64,000 nt of DNA from Neodontobutis hainanensis (Eukaryota > Chordata > Actinopteri > Gobiiformes > Odontobutidae): the NCBI GenBank assembly GCA_024349245.1, contig JALDNG010000025.1, forward strand, positions 310,001-374,000, given 5' to 3'. Position 1 is the stretch's first letter. Every line of letters starts with the position of its first letter. This document shows, in pieces, positions 1 to 11,500 of the stretch. The notes beneath the pieces were generated by a model that saw nothing but the letters and a program-made list of their open reading frames with translations, was not told where the DNA came from and did not search any database. Made by a program: the position numbers and the translations under genes.

Positions 1-131
1 TATACCTGACATTTTCTAATTTTCATGAGTTATATTTATTATTTTCCTTGGGTAACCCATGAACAATATATTTGTTGTATAAGGCATTAAGTTTTTTACT
101 CATAGAAACTCATAAAAACTTGCTAAACCTT

Positions 132-270
132 GGGGCACCTCAGTGGCTCAACTGATGGAGCGTATATCACATGCTTGAGCAATCCTGGTTTGATTCTGGC
201 TCAGGTTTATTGGCACATTGTCTTTCCTCTCCGTCTCACCTAGTTTCCTGTCTCTGAAAATATTTTAAAG
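132..270 (+). repeat. tRNA-derived SINE fragment
   Basis: A tRNA-like head is visible: an A-box-like stretch (cagtggctcaactgatgg) followed at normal tRNA spacing by a B-box-like ggtttgattct. Downstream comes a pyrimidine-rich body (tctttcctctccgtctcacc, then tttcctgtctctgaaaa). This order is typical of teleost tRNA-SINEs transcribed by RNA polymerase III. The body is shorter than in fish SINEs I know and no clear target-site duplication is seen, so it is probably an old or truncated copy. The class is inferred from architecture, not from a database match. Confidence 0.6.
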
Positions 271-345
271 GGGAAATTAGAGACAAAACGTCTTCACCTT
301 GAAAACTGAGTCCAGATGCTTTTACTTTAACCTTTTATTATAGAT
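245..345 (-). repeat. dispersed repeat, copy A (minus)
   Basis: Read on the minus strand, this contains the phrase tttcaaggtgaagac followed by ttttgtctctaatt. The same phrase occurs at about 31,435-31,475, and a related stretch lies at 59,970-60,130. It abuts the preceding SINE tail. The family resembles a common fish interspersed repeat (forms of gatgacctggatgactgag follow in copy C), but I cannot name its class. Confidence 0.4.
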
Positions 346-3300
346 TATACTGTTTTCTCATTTAGCAAACACAACTACACAACAATCAATTTTTCCACTA
401 GTCCAAATTGATAAATCCCCTTTTTTCTGTCAATTGTGTGCCCCATCTCTGTTTCATCTGTGAGTTCCAGTTAGCCTATAGACCCAGCCGCCTCTCCATA
501 CATTACCCGTCCCAGTGGAAGGTGCTCTGCTCCTCGCGCTGCAGTGACTAGACCTCAATACCCCTTTGAAAGTGGATCATTTTATTAATGTCCTGTTATT
601 ATATAGTGATCAAGAACTTCTGCAGGTGTGTGTCGAACATGCACACAATCTCAGTGCAGGGGCCAGAATTTACAGCGCAGTGATCTTATCATTTCTCACT
701 TTCACTTTGTCAGAAGAGCCATTGCGGAGTATTGATCTATTTACCTTCTCTGCCTTCTGCCTCGCTCTCTCACTCCATTGCATCCTCTTTTTCACTGTCT
801 TGCCTTTCACCCCTCGCATACACAGCCTATTTCCCATAACAGAAGTACCATTTCATCAGATGAAGACCAAGGCCAGGCTTTGAGCTTTTCACTGCTACAC
901 AGGACACATTTAATTTGAACATGAAGGGAAAACGAGGGCAGATCTGCCAGTGCTCGACAGACTCTCATCGTCCAGACCATAATGAGCAGGAGCTAATCAA
1001 GCTCATCCATTTACACAAAGATGATAAAATCATTACATCGGCAGGGGAATGTCTCATGGGAGCCAGCTCTCTACATTTGTCTAGGCTCCATTTTACAAAT
1101 TGTGTGCTATAGTAAATGTTTTTCTCATACAGCTTTTAGACCATGATAATTAACTCTTGGACAATGTCTCGTTTTGTGCTCTACTAATGGTGATTAAGCA
1201 CTTTAAATATGGTCTGTAATGTTAACTCTTGCAAGAGACCGGACCCTACACTGCAAAGGAGTCAAAAATTAACTGTACAATTTTGCCTAAATTGTATTAT
1301 TAAAATGATCAGATGATTTGAAATATCATAGTGTTTTCTTTTTCTGTTAGTTAGTTTAAATCTTTTATTGACGTCTGTTGTAGGTTACAGTCACTCCATT
1401 AATTTATATATCGCCTGGAGGTAGGTGTAGGGTGTTCTGCTCCATAGAGTCAGAGCTGTGTTGACTCTACAGTTTTTAGAGCGATAATGTACTTATGACT
1501 GTAAAAAACTGGTGCAGCTTCTCATTGGTGGGTTGGCTGGAGCCTTAGATTTATATTGTGTTTACAAAACAAACTTGTGTTTCTCAAATTACTATTTCAA
1601 GCTATTAAAAGTGTCAATTTACAACGTCAATTTCAGTGTTGTTGCTGCTACGTGGCACTTGTGGCTCTCCCCTCTGTTTTGCTGACTTCGTCATAGTTTT
1701 GTGGATAATCTTGCTTCTTTGTGTTAGCTACAAAATTATCAACTAATTTATCCCAGATTATGGTTGTTGTTACTGAGACATTGTAGCTACTGTTGGAAAT
1801 TAGGCTGCTTACCATCTAAACCCAAAGTTGTGGCTCATATGCCTTCTTCTTTACATTGTTCTTGTAAAATGTGTGTTTGGTGTCGTAGCCTAAAGTAAGT
1901 AAATTGAATGACTGCACCTCTAGAATAATTTCTCGTTGTCTCTGGTGCAACATTGACACGGTTTACATCACCGCTATGTTTTAGTAAGCTTTTATTTAGA
2001 TAGTGTAACAGAGGTTTATTCTGACACTTTGTCTCTACTTCCTGTGTTTCCCCACTGTAGCATCGGAGATTGACGCATATACGCTTGAAAAAAAGAACTT
2101 CAGCGTATCTTAAGCGACGCATAGGGGCATGCTGCCCGTAATACACACGTCTGACAGAGCTGGTGTGAACTGTCAGACTTGTTAAAATAAAAAACATTTC
2201 ACACGCGTATGCTGCTTTAATGCGGTTACGCGCTTGCTGCTTTGGTGTAAATTGGGGATGATCCCTACTCTAGTATGAAAATGTACTCTCATTGAAAATG
2301 AGCACAATGGGCAATTTAGATGCACAACAAAAGAAGCCAAAGTTAGAGAGAATGTATGGCAAAATAGGGAGGTCTTGCTGACCCTGGGATCAAAACCACA
2401 CCTTTGTGCTGACCCACTACAACAAATGTTTATGATGACATTCAATATTTTTACCTCTTAACTGTGAATAGATTGGTGTGTGGTGTTTTTATGGTACTTT
2501 GGTCTTGTCTGTCTGTTTCCCATTATGTGGCACTGCCTGTGTTGGGTTTTTCAAAAATCCTCCTCAGCACAGGCCCCTGCAGCCATGGGTCACAGCTCCT
2601 ATGCCGTTAAAGTCTCACTCACTTTGGAGCCTGCATGTGAACCACAGCCATCCATACCTCACACGCCGAGCCACATCTCTCCATGGCACGCTAGCTCCAG
2701 AGACAGAATGTATACAAACCTGAACCTATATTCCAAACTGAATGCATCTGTTTAATGGTTCAAGAAAAATACAAGATAAATGTTATGGACAAGATAAAGT
2801 ACTCAGATATATGCACAGTATTAATTAAAAACATTACACTTTCACCCCTGCATTTGAACAGAACAAAGCTTGAGTGTCTGAGTGATTTTGGGACTGTCCT
2901 CCATCATTATATGCGACGTGCCACAGCTGTGTTTTCATATTCTCAGCAGAGTCTCATACATTAATTGACGCACAGACACCTGTAAATCATCACATCAACC
3001 TTCGGAGGGACATCAGCGAGGTTTTATCTGCTTTACGACACACATAGCAAAGCGCTTTACAATGACTGAGCTAATTAAAAAAGCATAAACACATGGAAAC
3101 AATAGGACGCCGTGTAATGACCTCATCAAAGTGTTAATAAAACTGAGAGCGCGAGGCAAATAAAAGGTGTTTTGATGAATTTTGATCTACATAACTACTT
3201 TATTATTTATTGAAATTACTTTTTGAATACTGTACCAAATAGCAGTTATTAATCTTTTTTCACTCACCTATGTGCCGATGGCTCATAAAGCAGCAGGCAT

Positions 3301-3428
3301 GACCTCCTCAAATCTCAAAGTGTAAACTCCTGTGATTGTGTATTGCCCATGCAGAAGGTTTTTTGGGATAAAAATCTGAGTAAGTGATCTACAAAGTTTA
3401 AGTCAATTCAATTGTGTGTGTGTATGTA
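346..3428. other. gene-free, mostly unique sequence
   Basis: No gene is recognised here. Open frames are short and show no family motif. The part from about 2040 to 2265 is richer in CpG (acgcatatacgc, cttaagcgacgc, cacacgcgtatgc, ggttacgcgc) than its surroundings and could be a decayed transposon end or a recently methylated insert, but no termini were found. The rest is AT-rich without clear repeats. Confidence 0.5.
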
Positions 3429-4029
3429 CAGTGGCAAAAAAAAGCATGTGAACCTTTTGGAATTTCATGGTATTCTGAATAAATGTGTCTTAAAATGTGA
3501 TTTGATCTTCATCTTAGTCAAAAGGTCAAGAGTATTGACAAACATAATGTGTCTAAAAATAATTGCACAAAAAAAATCAGATTTTTTATGTATTTATTGA
3601 GAACAACAAAAAAAAACTCACAGTGCTTGTGGAAAACGTATGTGAATCTTTATTAATTAGCTAATATTAGGTAATTAGAGTCAGGTTTTAGCACACCTTG
3701 GTCTCTTTAAGATAATATGTTTGGAGGAGTGGACTACAGCTACTTTGACTGATAAAAAACCCTCACACATTTGAAGTTTGCTCTACACAAGAAGAACACA
3801 CTCATGCAAGCCATGCCTCGCCAAAAAGAGCTTTCAGAGGAGCTACGTTCAAGAATTGTTGCTGTGCATAAAGCTGGAAAGGGTAACAAAGTTATTTCAA
3901 AGACTTTAAAAAATCACCAGTCTACAGTTAGGCAAACAATCTACAAATGGAGAAGCTTTAGAACTGTTGCTATTCTACCAAGAAGTGGGCCCCCAGAGAG
4001 CAGGGGCATAACTACCCAGTACTAGAGGG
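3429..4029 (+). mobile_element. Tc1-like transposon, 5' half
   Basis: The segment opens with a Tc1-type inverted-repeat sequence (cagtggcaaaaaaaagcatg). It then encodes the N-terminal DNA-binding region of a Tc1-family transposase at about 3801-3990. Readable residues include KELSEELRSRIVAVHKAGKG, then VISKTLKNHQSTVRQTIYKW, the paired helix-turn-helix that binds the element's inverted repeats. The reading ends at PRSGPP; no DDE catalytic domain follows in this orientation. From about 4030 the sequence switches to a different Tc1-like element on the opposite strand. It is a pseudogene fragment of about 600 bp, against roughly 1.5 kb for an intact Tc1 element. Confidence 0.8.
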
Positions 4030-4629
4030 GTATGCAACATCAACAATCCACCTCCATGTTTCACAGTAGGAATGGTGTATGTTTGATCATAGGCCTAGTT
4101 GACTCCTTTCCAAATGTGACATTAATGATTGTGTTCAAAAAGTTAAATTTTGGTCTCATCAATCCAAATGACTTTGTTTTAGAAGTTTTGAGGCTTAACT
4201 ATATGCTGTATGATGGTGTATTGTAAGCGGTGTATTTTAGCTGAAGTTATTTGAAGGTTTTTCTTTGCATCCCGAACAGTTTTTCTTGCAGTTGTGGGTG
4301 AAAATTTTGTGACCTTGGTATGGTTTCAACAGAATTCCTAACTAGAGATGAAACATTGCTGAATTTTAGTGGCCAACCCATTTGTGCCAACTTTTGTGCA
4401 TGTTATCAGGCCCAAATCACCAGGGTATGTAAACTTTTTATCAGGGTCATTTGGGTAGTTTCTGTTGTCATTATGATTTAAAAAGAGTAAATGCAGTTGT
4501 TTGACAATAAATGGCTTCATCCAACCACTGTTAGTGAAAGAAAGGTTTTTGTGTTATTAATTTTCTCTGAACGGTGGCCAACAAATCACAAACTCTGCCA
4601 TGGTCTGTAAACTTATGCACAAATGTATA
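4030..4629 (-). mobile_element. Tc1-like transposon, inverted 5' part
   Basis: Read on the minus strand from 4629, this starts with a long terminal inverted repeat of the type used by fish Tc1 elements (gtgcataagtttacagacc, then motifs such as aaatcataatgacaacagaa). It continues into decayed transposase sequence. A piece equivalent to VIWIDETKI... lies near 4165-4195, and one equivalent to TIPTVKHGGG near 4050-4075. The catalytic remainder is missing. It has the same family features as the decayed copy at 20.3-21.2 kb. It lies head-to-head with the preceding Tc1-like piece, so the joint structure carries two 5' ends facing outward. Confidence 0.75.
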
Positions 4630-4639
4630 TAGATATCAC

Positions 4640-7600
4640 AACAGCAGTTCCCTCAAAGGGCGTTAACGGACTGTCCTTAGGGCCTCTGTCCAGGCGAGGA
4701 CTGAGTGGAAGACCCACTATGAGCCCGCTGTGTCTTTGCAGTCACTCATAATCTTTGAGTGTAAAGGGTTACAGAAGAAAAGAGCCACAAAGAACATCAC
4801 AAAGGTGACTGAAAAAGATTTGTGTTGGCTGTGATTCAAGGAGAGAACTCATTACTGCATTTCATTCATTAAATTTATTTTTTTTAACAAAGGCCACCAA
4901 CTGACCTAAACTGACAGTTAGAACTGCTCCAGAGAACATAGCCTGTTTCACTGTACCATCTGACGTTGAAAGAGATTGCAAAAGGGAAGGAACTTTAAAT
5001 GAATACCTGATCAGTGATTGGATTTATTAACCTCCGTTTTATCCAATGAAAGGAGCTCCATGTTTTTTATAAAACAAATAAACATCCTCGAACCTATAAC
5101 ACCCACCTGTCTGTTCTGGAACATTTTTGGACACAATGAGCCGGTAAGGCCAGAGTTCGGATCGTAAAGTCTTTGCTTGGAGCAGATTGAGTTTGTAAAT
5201 CCACAAATTTCATGAGAATCAAGCGCACCACAAGGTTAGAATTTACTCTGTTTTGACCAAAGCAATAAAAATGCTGTATGCTTGTGGTTTGGTTTATCAA
5301 ACAATATACAATTTCATAAATTTCTGTATCTGGAGTTTGTGGGTTGTACCAGTACTTTAGATAAACCTCTTTTTGCATCACACTTTGATTACCTTTGTTT
5401 CTTTTTGTTTATTTTACCACGGAATATACAGACGAAATAAAACTACAATTTAAATCAGAAGACATAAAATTTTATTTTTTTCTTCAACTAAGATCTACTT
5501 TTAAACAAACCATTGTTTAACCATTGTCACTGCCCATACTCAATCAGTATGGGCAGTTTAGTCACCTATTCACCAATACTGACCACTCCATAGCCAAAAA
5601 AAAAAAAAAAAAAAAGCCTAACATTCCATTTATGCTGTCAGATTGCATGTCCTGTTATAATTATATTTTCTGCAGCATATTGTGGTGTTTTGTTATTAAT
5701 ACTGTGTATAGACTTGTTTGTCCATCATCATGGTGGTTTTGTGAATTTGCCACAGGGCTTCATTGTTAGAATTAAACAGTAAGGGTGTGGTGTGTGCAGT
5801 CCTCTCTCTGGTCTGAGCAGTAGCCAGTGGCTGTAGCTCTGAGCAGCAGGCCCACACAGAGCAAAGCAGCAATGGAGGATTAGTCTGTTGAATTATTCAA
5901 AGCCAAATTACCCATTGAAATGTGTAAAAGGTCCCTCGCTGGGTTTAAAAACAGAGTACAGTTGGAGCTGACAACAAAAGGTTCCACTTCAAATACAAGG
6001 CCCCCATCACTCACTTCATTTGCATTGCTAGTTATTCATTTTAACCTTAGACTTTTGTTCTGACTAAAGCACCCCTTTCAGAAGCTTGTATTTTTATGGG
6101 TTAGATGCTGAACAAAAATACAATTATCACCACAGGGTGCTGCGGAAAGTCTATTTAAGTTTACTTTTTCCAATGTGATTGGGAGGATAGAAGCTCATAA
6201 ATGTGCAAGAACTTGCTGTGTTTTATGTGATGTAATCCTGAGCCAATATTTCCCAAATAATTGTTCAATGTTGACAGTGTTCATTATCAACAACAAAAGG
6301 CTAAATTGATTATATTAAAGTTATTTTACTAACTGCAAAAGTAAGAACTCCAAGTTTAGTTTCTTATAATATCATTATAATGTCCACCCACACCTATTTA
6401 AATACAATACAAGATCACCCACAATACAAATACAGTTCACCCACACTGGATTACACTGGTATATACCAGGCTAAAGTTGCCACTACTACTTGCGTGATAT
6501 GACCAATGTATCACTGTCTCAGTTAGCTACAGACCTTTTTGAAGGCCACTGTGTAAAATAATGACTCAGATAGGTCAATAATCTTTTTTTAAAGAAGAGG
6601 GACTAGGACATGAAATGACTCAACACTCTACAGGGAGGTACCTTTTTATACTTTACAACCGATATGCTGTTCTTTTCTCTTTTAAATGAGGGCTTACAAC
6701 ACCATTCTTGGATTAGGTCCTTTCCATAACACTTTCTATTAATAAACAGGGTGTCTTGCACAAACACCAACAGAAAGCTGTAAACACTTGACAAAGCTCC
6801 TTGACTCTATTCCACTGAGACATTGCCGCGGCTTTATCCCCTTTTATGAAAGGACAGTGCGCTGAACACAATTCCCCGTAGGACCAGCAAGCTCAGCTGT
6901 GTCCATTAGCGATCGCACAAGTAGCACCAAGTACATCTTTAACGGTGTTGCATACATGCTCGTGTGTAGCAGGTATGATGAGGTAAGGCGTTGGAGGAAG
7001 TACTTCAAAGCAAACAGCATATGCCACGCTATTTATGTGCATCAATATGTGTACATTCCCCATTGAGTTTCCCCGTACTTAAAATACCTGCCCAGTGGCC
7101 TCAGCTTTAGCACTCGCTCTGCTCCGCTCTGTCGCAATCACAAAGGCGGTAGGTGGGATGTAAACACTTTTTTAGCCTACTCTCCAGGGTGAGTACATAA
7201 AAGAAAACAGAAGTTATATGAGGGTTCTTGCCGCGTACAGAAGAGAATCACATCTCCCTGGTCTATACGTCTTATTATGCCTGAAGAGCGGCTCACATTC
7301 AAGGATAATTTGTTAGCATGAAAATACGCAAGGAAAGGGGGTAAATATGGATTTATGTCGAGGAGCGGGCCAAGCCATCAAAGCATCAAGCTTCCCGACG
7401 CCAGCAGTGAGGTTCAATAAGCTGGGGCAAGATGAAAGCTAATGAAAGGCAAACAGTGGAGGGAATGCTGGGTAACAGGGTTGTGGGGTTTGGGGGGTGG
7501 GGAGAATGAAAGAAAAGGAACAGTGCAGCGGTGTGATGTTGGGCAAGTCTGAACGGGACACAACAGAAGTCAAGGAGATGAAAAGGACTCAGTGGAGAGG

Positions 7601-9260
7601 CTGTGTCTGTGCAATAACAAAATTAATACAGACTTATACAATAAGTCTATATTACAATACAGACTTATTGTAATTTCTAAGATAAAGAATAAAACTGGTC
7701 TGGTGAATGGGAAAGCAGATTTGCATTGCTCTTAGATTTATTTTAATTCAGTCTTTAGTTTAAAAGCTCAAGTGGAAGATTGCGGTTCAGGTCAATATGT
7801 CCATAACGTACCGCTCCAGTGGAAATATCCCTTCTGTCAATGAGTGTTAGGTATTTTAAGGCTATATTGTTTGTATTTTCCTCTCATCAGTGGAATATAC
7901 TGTACAACTGTCACGGATAAAGATAATAGGATGGACTACGCTGATATGGAGTGCAGTGGCTGGTGATTTTGAAATGAGGGGTGGCTATAATGAAAAATGT
8001 ATTATTAATATTGGCCCAAAGTCCGTCTGCATATTCCAGAGTTTTTTCTTAATGTCAGAGCTGTTGTCTGAGTTTTAAGCTCTTTTTGATAACGTCTGTC
8101 TCAATATTGACAATTGCTGAATTAGTTCACCTTCTCCCACTGCAGGCTCTGACTTTGGACTGAGACGGTACTTTATGGCTCGTGGGAAGTAGAATTTTAG
8201 AATTTTTATGATTTTCAACAGTGTTCGGAAATAGAGGCTTGTAAGGAGTATTTGGTCATTACTGAGAAGCTTGTTGTTTTTGTTTGTAGTGCTGCCAAAT
8301 AATGCCTCAAAGACCTGCACCATTTGGTTTTACAAACAGAAACACACATGCCTTATGCACACACCCGACATAAACCCACCAATTCTTTTAAAACGGCCTT
8401 AATATTAAAGTATATGGAGGATCATATTCAGATTTGTTACATGCTCTCTTTTTCTCGGGATGCGGAAATAAGTTTAGCCTATAGTTGGATGTGTGGCAGA
8501 TTTCATACATGGGACAGAAAGAAGAGATAAGTAGGCTACTAATATATGAGTAATGAGTAGAAGAATTACACAAACTTGCAGCTTAGTCAACATTTCTGGA
8601 ATTCCCCACCCGGACAGGAAAATACATTGTCCATAGCACAACCGAACTGCGTGAATTAGCAGGACCGGGTTTAACTATTGTAAACGAGTTACAGAACAAG
8701 CACATTTGATGTCACAGTCACCGTTCCATGACAGGGCCACGCAACGTTCAATTTAAATTACCGACATTTGGGCACTCAATTTAATTGGTTAATGTTGCGC
8801 TAGTCTTTTATTTCTCTAAATTTGATTGGTTAATTTGTTTCAGAGATCATCTTACTCATCTTACAGCAGCTCACCAAGCTTCAGTGAGACATGAAGACAG
8901 ACAAAAGACACTAGGGGTACACTTTTTAAAATAATCTTCCATATTATTATATACATATAACCCTGAATAGATTAGGCCTATATTAGTGACTGTATACTTT
9001 TCTATTTCTCTATGCATAAAGAAAAGGTAAAAAGCAAAAGCTGCTGTCCCTGAAAGCTGAGCAGAGCAGAGTGGTGGACAGGTGCGGAGTAGTTTCATGC
9101 ATCAGAAAATGCGGTGTGAACAAGCCACAACTCTTGAACCCGATGCATCAAACTCCCTCTCTACAACGGAGCCACCGCTCGTCTGTGCTCCAAAAGCATT
9201 CTCTCCTGCCTAGTTCTGAGCTGCCCCAGTCCCGCCTTGCTGCTCTGATAAGGTACCAGT
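4640..9260. other. gene-free stretch with candidate conserved blocks
   Basis: No gene is recognised. Contents include the dispersed repeat at 4.9 kb, a run of 20 A at 5596-5615, and an inverted repeat at 7638-7671 (11-bp arms, 12-nt loop). Three low-repeat blocks look more complex than background: about 5800-6030, about 6800-7480 (with gccgcggctttatcccctt) and about 8580-8870 (paired ATTGGTTAAT-type motifs). They are possible non-coding regulatory sequence, but this cannot be shown without other fish genomes. Confidence 0.35.
4895..5075 (+). repeat. unclassified dispersed repeat, copy 1
   Basis: The phrase gcctgtttcactgtaccatc is followed by gttgaaagagattgcaaaag and then gtgattggattt. The same order is seen at 34,470-34,580 (gtctgtttcacggaaccatc, then gaaagcgtttgcaacaggg, then gttgattggataaa). 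The two are diverged copies of one interspersed sequence. No terminal repeats or coding capacity are visible, so the class is unknown. Confidence 0.4.
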
Positions 9261-9316
9261 TGTCAAACCCCTGCCTGACACACTAGCTTTCCCTCTGTGT
9301 TTCCGGTCTGTGTGTG

Positions 9317-9374
<58 letters not shown>

Positions 9375-9620
9375 CGGAGTTTACGTCGAACTGGCAGCTA
9401 ATCACCTGTGGGCAATCCACCATCTAGCCCCAGCCTTCAAAGAGCCAGCTCTCCAGCTAGACCAGCCAGATTGTTCCGTCAAGTCAGATGGTGAATTCGG
9501 TCGGCCGCTCTAGTTTAGAGTATTCTTACCTTGTCTTGAGACTCCTTGTACTTACCCTCGTCTCTTGTTTTTGTTTTTTTTTCAGTTTCTGTGTAAAGAT
9601 TACTGGTGTTCTCATTTGCT
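9261..9620 (+). mobile_element. LTR-like repeat fragment carrying a GT tract
   Basis: The segment starts with tgtcaaacccctgcctgaca and continues past a GT microsatellite into ctgtgggcaatccaccat. It then runs into pyrimidine-rich, splice/UTR-like text (accttgtcttgagactcctt). Fish Ty3/gypsy-type LTRs commonly begin with tgtca and show this C/T-rich composition. No matching second LTR, primer-binding site or internal coding region is visible, so it would be a solo or truncated LTR. The 3' boundary is uncertain. Confidence 0.35.
9309..9372 (+). repeat. (GT)n microsatellite
   Basis: About 64 bp of nearly uninterrupted GT dinucleotides with one GC interruption near the left end. The cysteine/valine reading frame across it is only translated simple repeat. 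Confidence 0.97.
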
Positions 9621-9699
9621 CCTCTGGAATATATATTATAAGCACTTGAATGAAAGGATTATCCAAATAAATCTTCAAACTTAAAATTAAATCAAATAA

Positions 9700-10970
9700 C
9701 GGCTGTTTTTTTGTTTCCCAATTTTCATTTCTATATAATGAAAATCGGAAACAGCTGTTTTCCGATTTTGGTTTTCATACATCAAGATGAAAAACCGTTG
9801 GCTACCATGTAGACGGACCAATGGGCTTTGCGCATGAATGAAGGCTGTGTTGATGTTCCCTGACCCTGACAGTTACATGGACAACAACAAAATAATCATT
9901 CAAACACTTCAAGATGTAATAGCTACTCACCTCATGAGCCTCTGTGAAAGTTTTAATAAGTACTTTCCACAAGATGACGCACCGACTGGATACGTCAGCC
10001 TTTCCTTCTTTTGACAGTTAAGTGAGGTAGTCCCAGGTTGCTGTTATGGAAACACACATTATTGTTTATACTAATCTAAAAATGTTTTTAAATATTTTAT
10101 TGACTTTTATATTCTATTTTAGTTTAATTCAAAGCCATTTTGTCTCAACATAAACTTTACTGTTGCTAGACTACAAGATGCACTATCGACAGAATGTCCA
10201 TATATTACATATTAGAAGAAAAGCACGTTCACTTCTCTCTGCACTGCATGTGTCCTTAGGCTTGCATTTATTCTGAGGCAGTGCATATGTAGCAACTCAT
10301 GGCCGCTGCCCTGGCTGTTGCACATTATAGAAGCTTCCTGCCGAGTCCCAGGGGTGCCCTACACTATGTTCCAATCAAGCCGCCTTAGATCATACCTATC
10401 TACAGTACCGCCACGGCTCTATGGCATGACAGCGTTTGCAAATCAAGCAGACATGAGGGAACAGTGAAACAAGACATACTCGTATAAACAATTTGATTAG
10501 CATATCGCCGTTACATCTCTGTTTTTATTGAAGGTAGCATGCTGTGTAATTGCACACCTTCTATAGAGGCTTTCATCTTGTGAGAAATACAAAAACGAAT
10601 TAATAAATATATTTCATTTGTATCAAAGTACATCCTTTCCATGGACATTTGATATTTAGCATTTTATTATATCCTCAATATGTCGCCCTGTTAGTGTATA
10701 AACAGTAGGGATGCATGTTTTATTTGATGAAGCTATCTTATTTCTTACATTTATTACTCAGTACAGTTTTGTAGTTGATCTGCCACTTTAAAAGAAATGG
10801 TATAGGACTAAAAATTTTTTATTTTTGCATTAAGACACTTGCCATGTGAATGCATAGAGTCTATTAATCTACAGTTTGTCCCCACTGATCTAGACATTTC
10901 TAAATGTGTCCTCAGATCAGTCCTTTCTGAAGACACTCAGAACAGAATTTACTGTGCTTAAAGTAGAACC
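9700..10970. other. gene-free stretch
   Basis: No gene is recognised. There is a near-perfect 29-bp palindrome at 9741-9769 with a smaller inverted repeat overlapping its left edge. The block 10,290-10,580 is less AT-rich and lacks repeats (for example gccgccttagatcataccta and ttgattagcatatcgccgtt) and is a possible conserved non-coding element. Confidence 0.35.
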
Positions 10971-10975
10971 GCATA

Positions 10976-11140
10976 TCGTTTAGCTCAAGAATATTTATTC
11001 TCAAATTTATTGATGGTTCTTGAGTTCAGTTTCACTGACACAGTACCCTCAGCGAGACACAACCTTCCTATATAAATTTCCTCTCCCATGACGAGGACAC
11101 TTCACAAGAGATTACGTGAGTGACACTCTCTACCAAATTA

Positions 11141-11142
<2 letters not shown>
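10976..11142 (+). repeat. unclassified dispersed repeat, copy 1
   Basis: This shares an ordered set of phrases with 26,590-26,760: tatttattctcaaa, then gttctt, then cactgacacagtaccctcag, then caagagattacgt and gagtga. The similarity appears to resume past the TA tract, at 11,280-11,335 versus 26,800-26,850. There is no coding potential and no obvious termini. The family is unknown to me. Confidence 0.5.

Positions 11143-11191
<49 letters not shown>
11143..11191. repeat. (TA)n microsatellite
   Basis: About 49 bp of pure TA dinucleotides. It sits inside the dispersed repeat described around it. Confidence 0.97.
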
Positions 11192-11193
<2 letters not shown>

Positions 11194-11364
11194 AAAATAA
11201 TAAAGAAACTAAAAAGTCCAATGCACTGGACTCTAGTAGAGTCCTATTTATACAAAACACCAAAATGACGTTTCAGAAGATATGTTCTCCCTTTTAATAC
11301 TTGCCGCTTGGATAGTCTCCACTTGTAAACAAATATTGTCCCGCTGACAGTCCATTTGCAGAGG

Positions 11365-11500
11365 TAAGATGATATAAGATAAGATAAGATAGGACTTTAT
11401 TGATCCTACAAAGGGAAAACTCACTTGGACAGCAGCTCTTGGATAGGTGCAAAAAGTAAAAGAAAGGTGCGCATTCAGAAGAATAATAAAAAATATATAT
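11365..11500 (-). mobile_element. Rex1-like LINE 3' tail
   Basis: On the plus strand, agataagataagataggact is followed by ttattgatcctacaaaggga and cacttggacagcagctct. Read on the minus strand this is a LINE 3' untranslated end, finishing in TTATC-type tandem repeats after a polyadenylation-like aataaagt variant. The pattern matches what I know of fish Rex1-type elements. Only the tail is present, as expected of a 5'-truncated retrotransposition. The family assignment is from memory. Confidence 0.5.
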
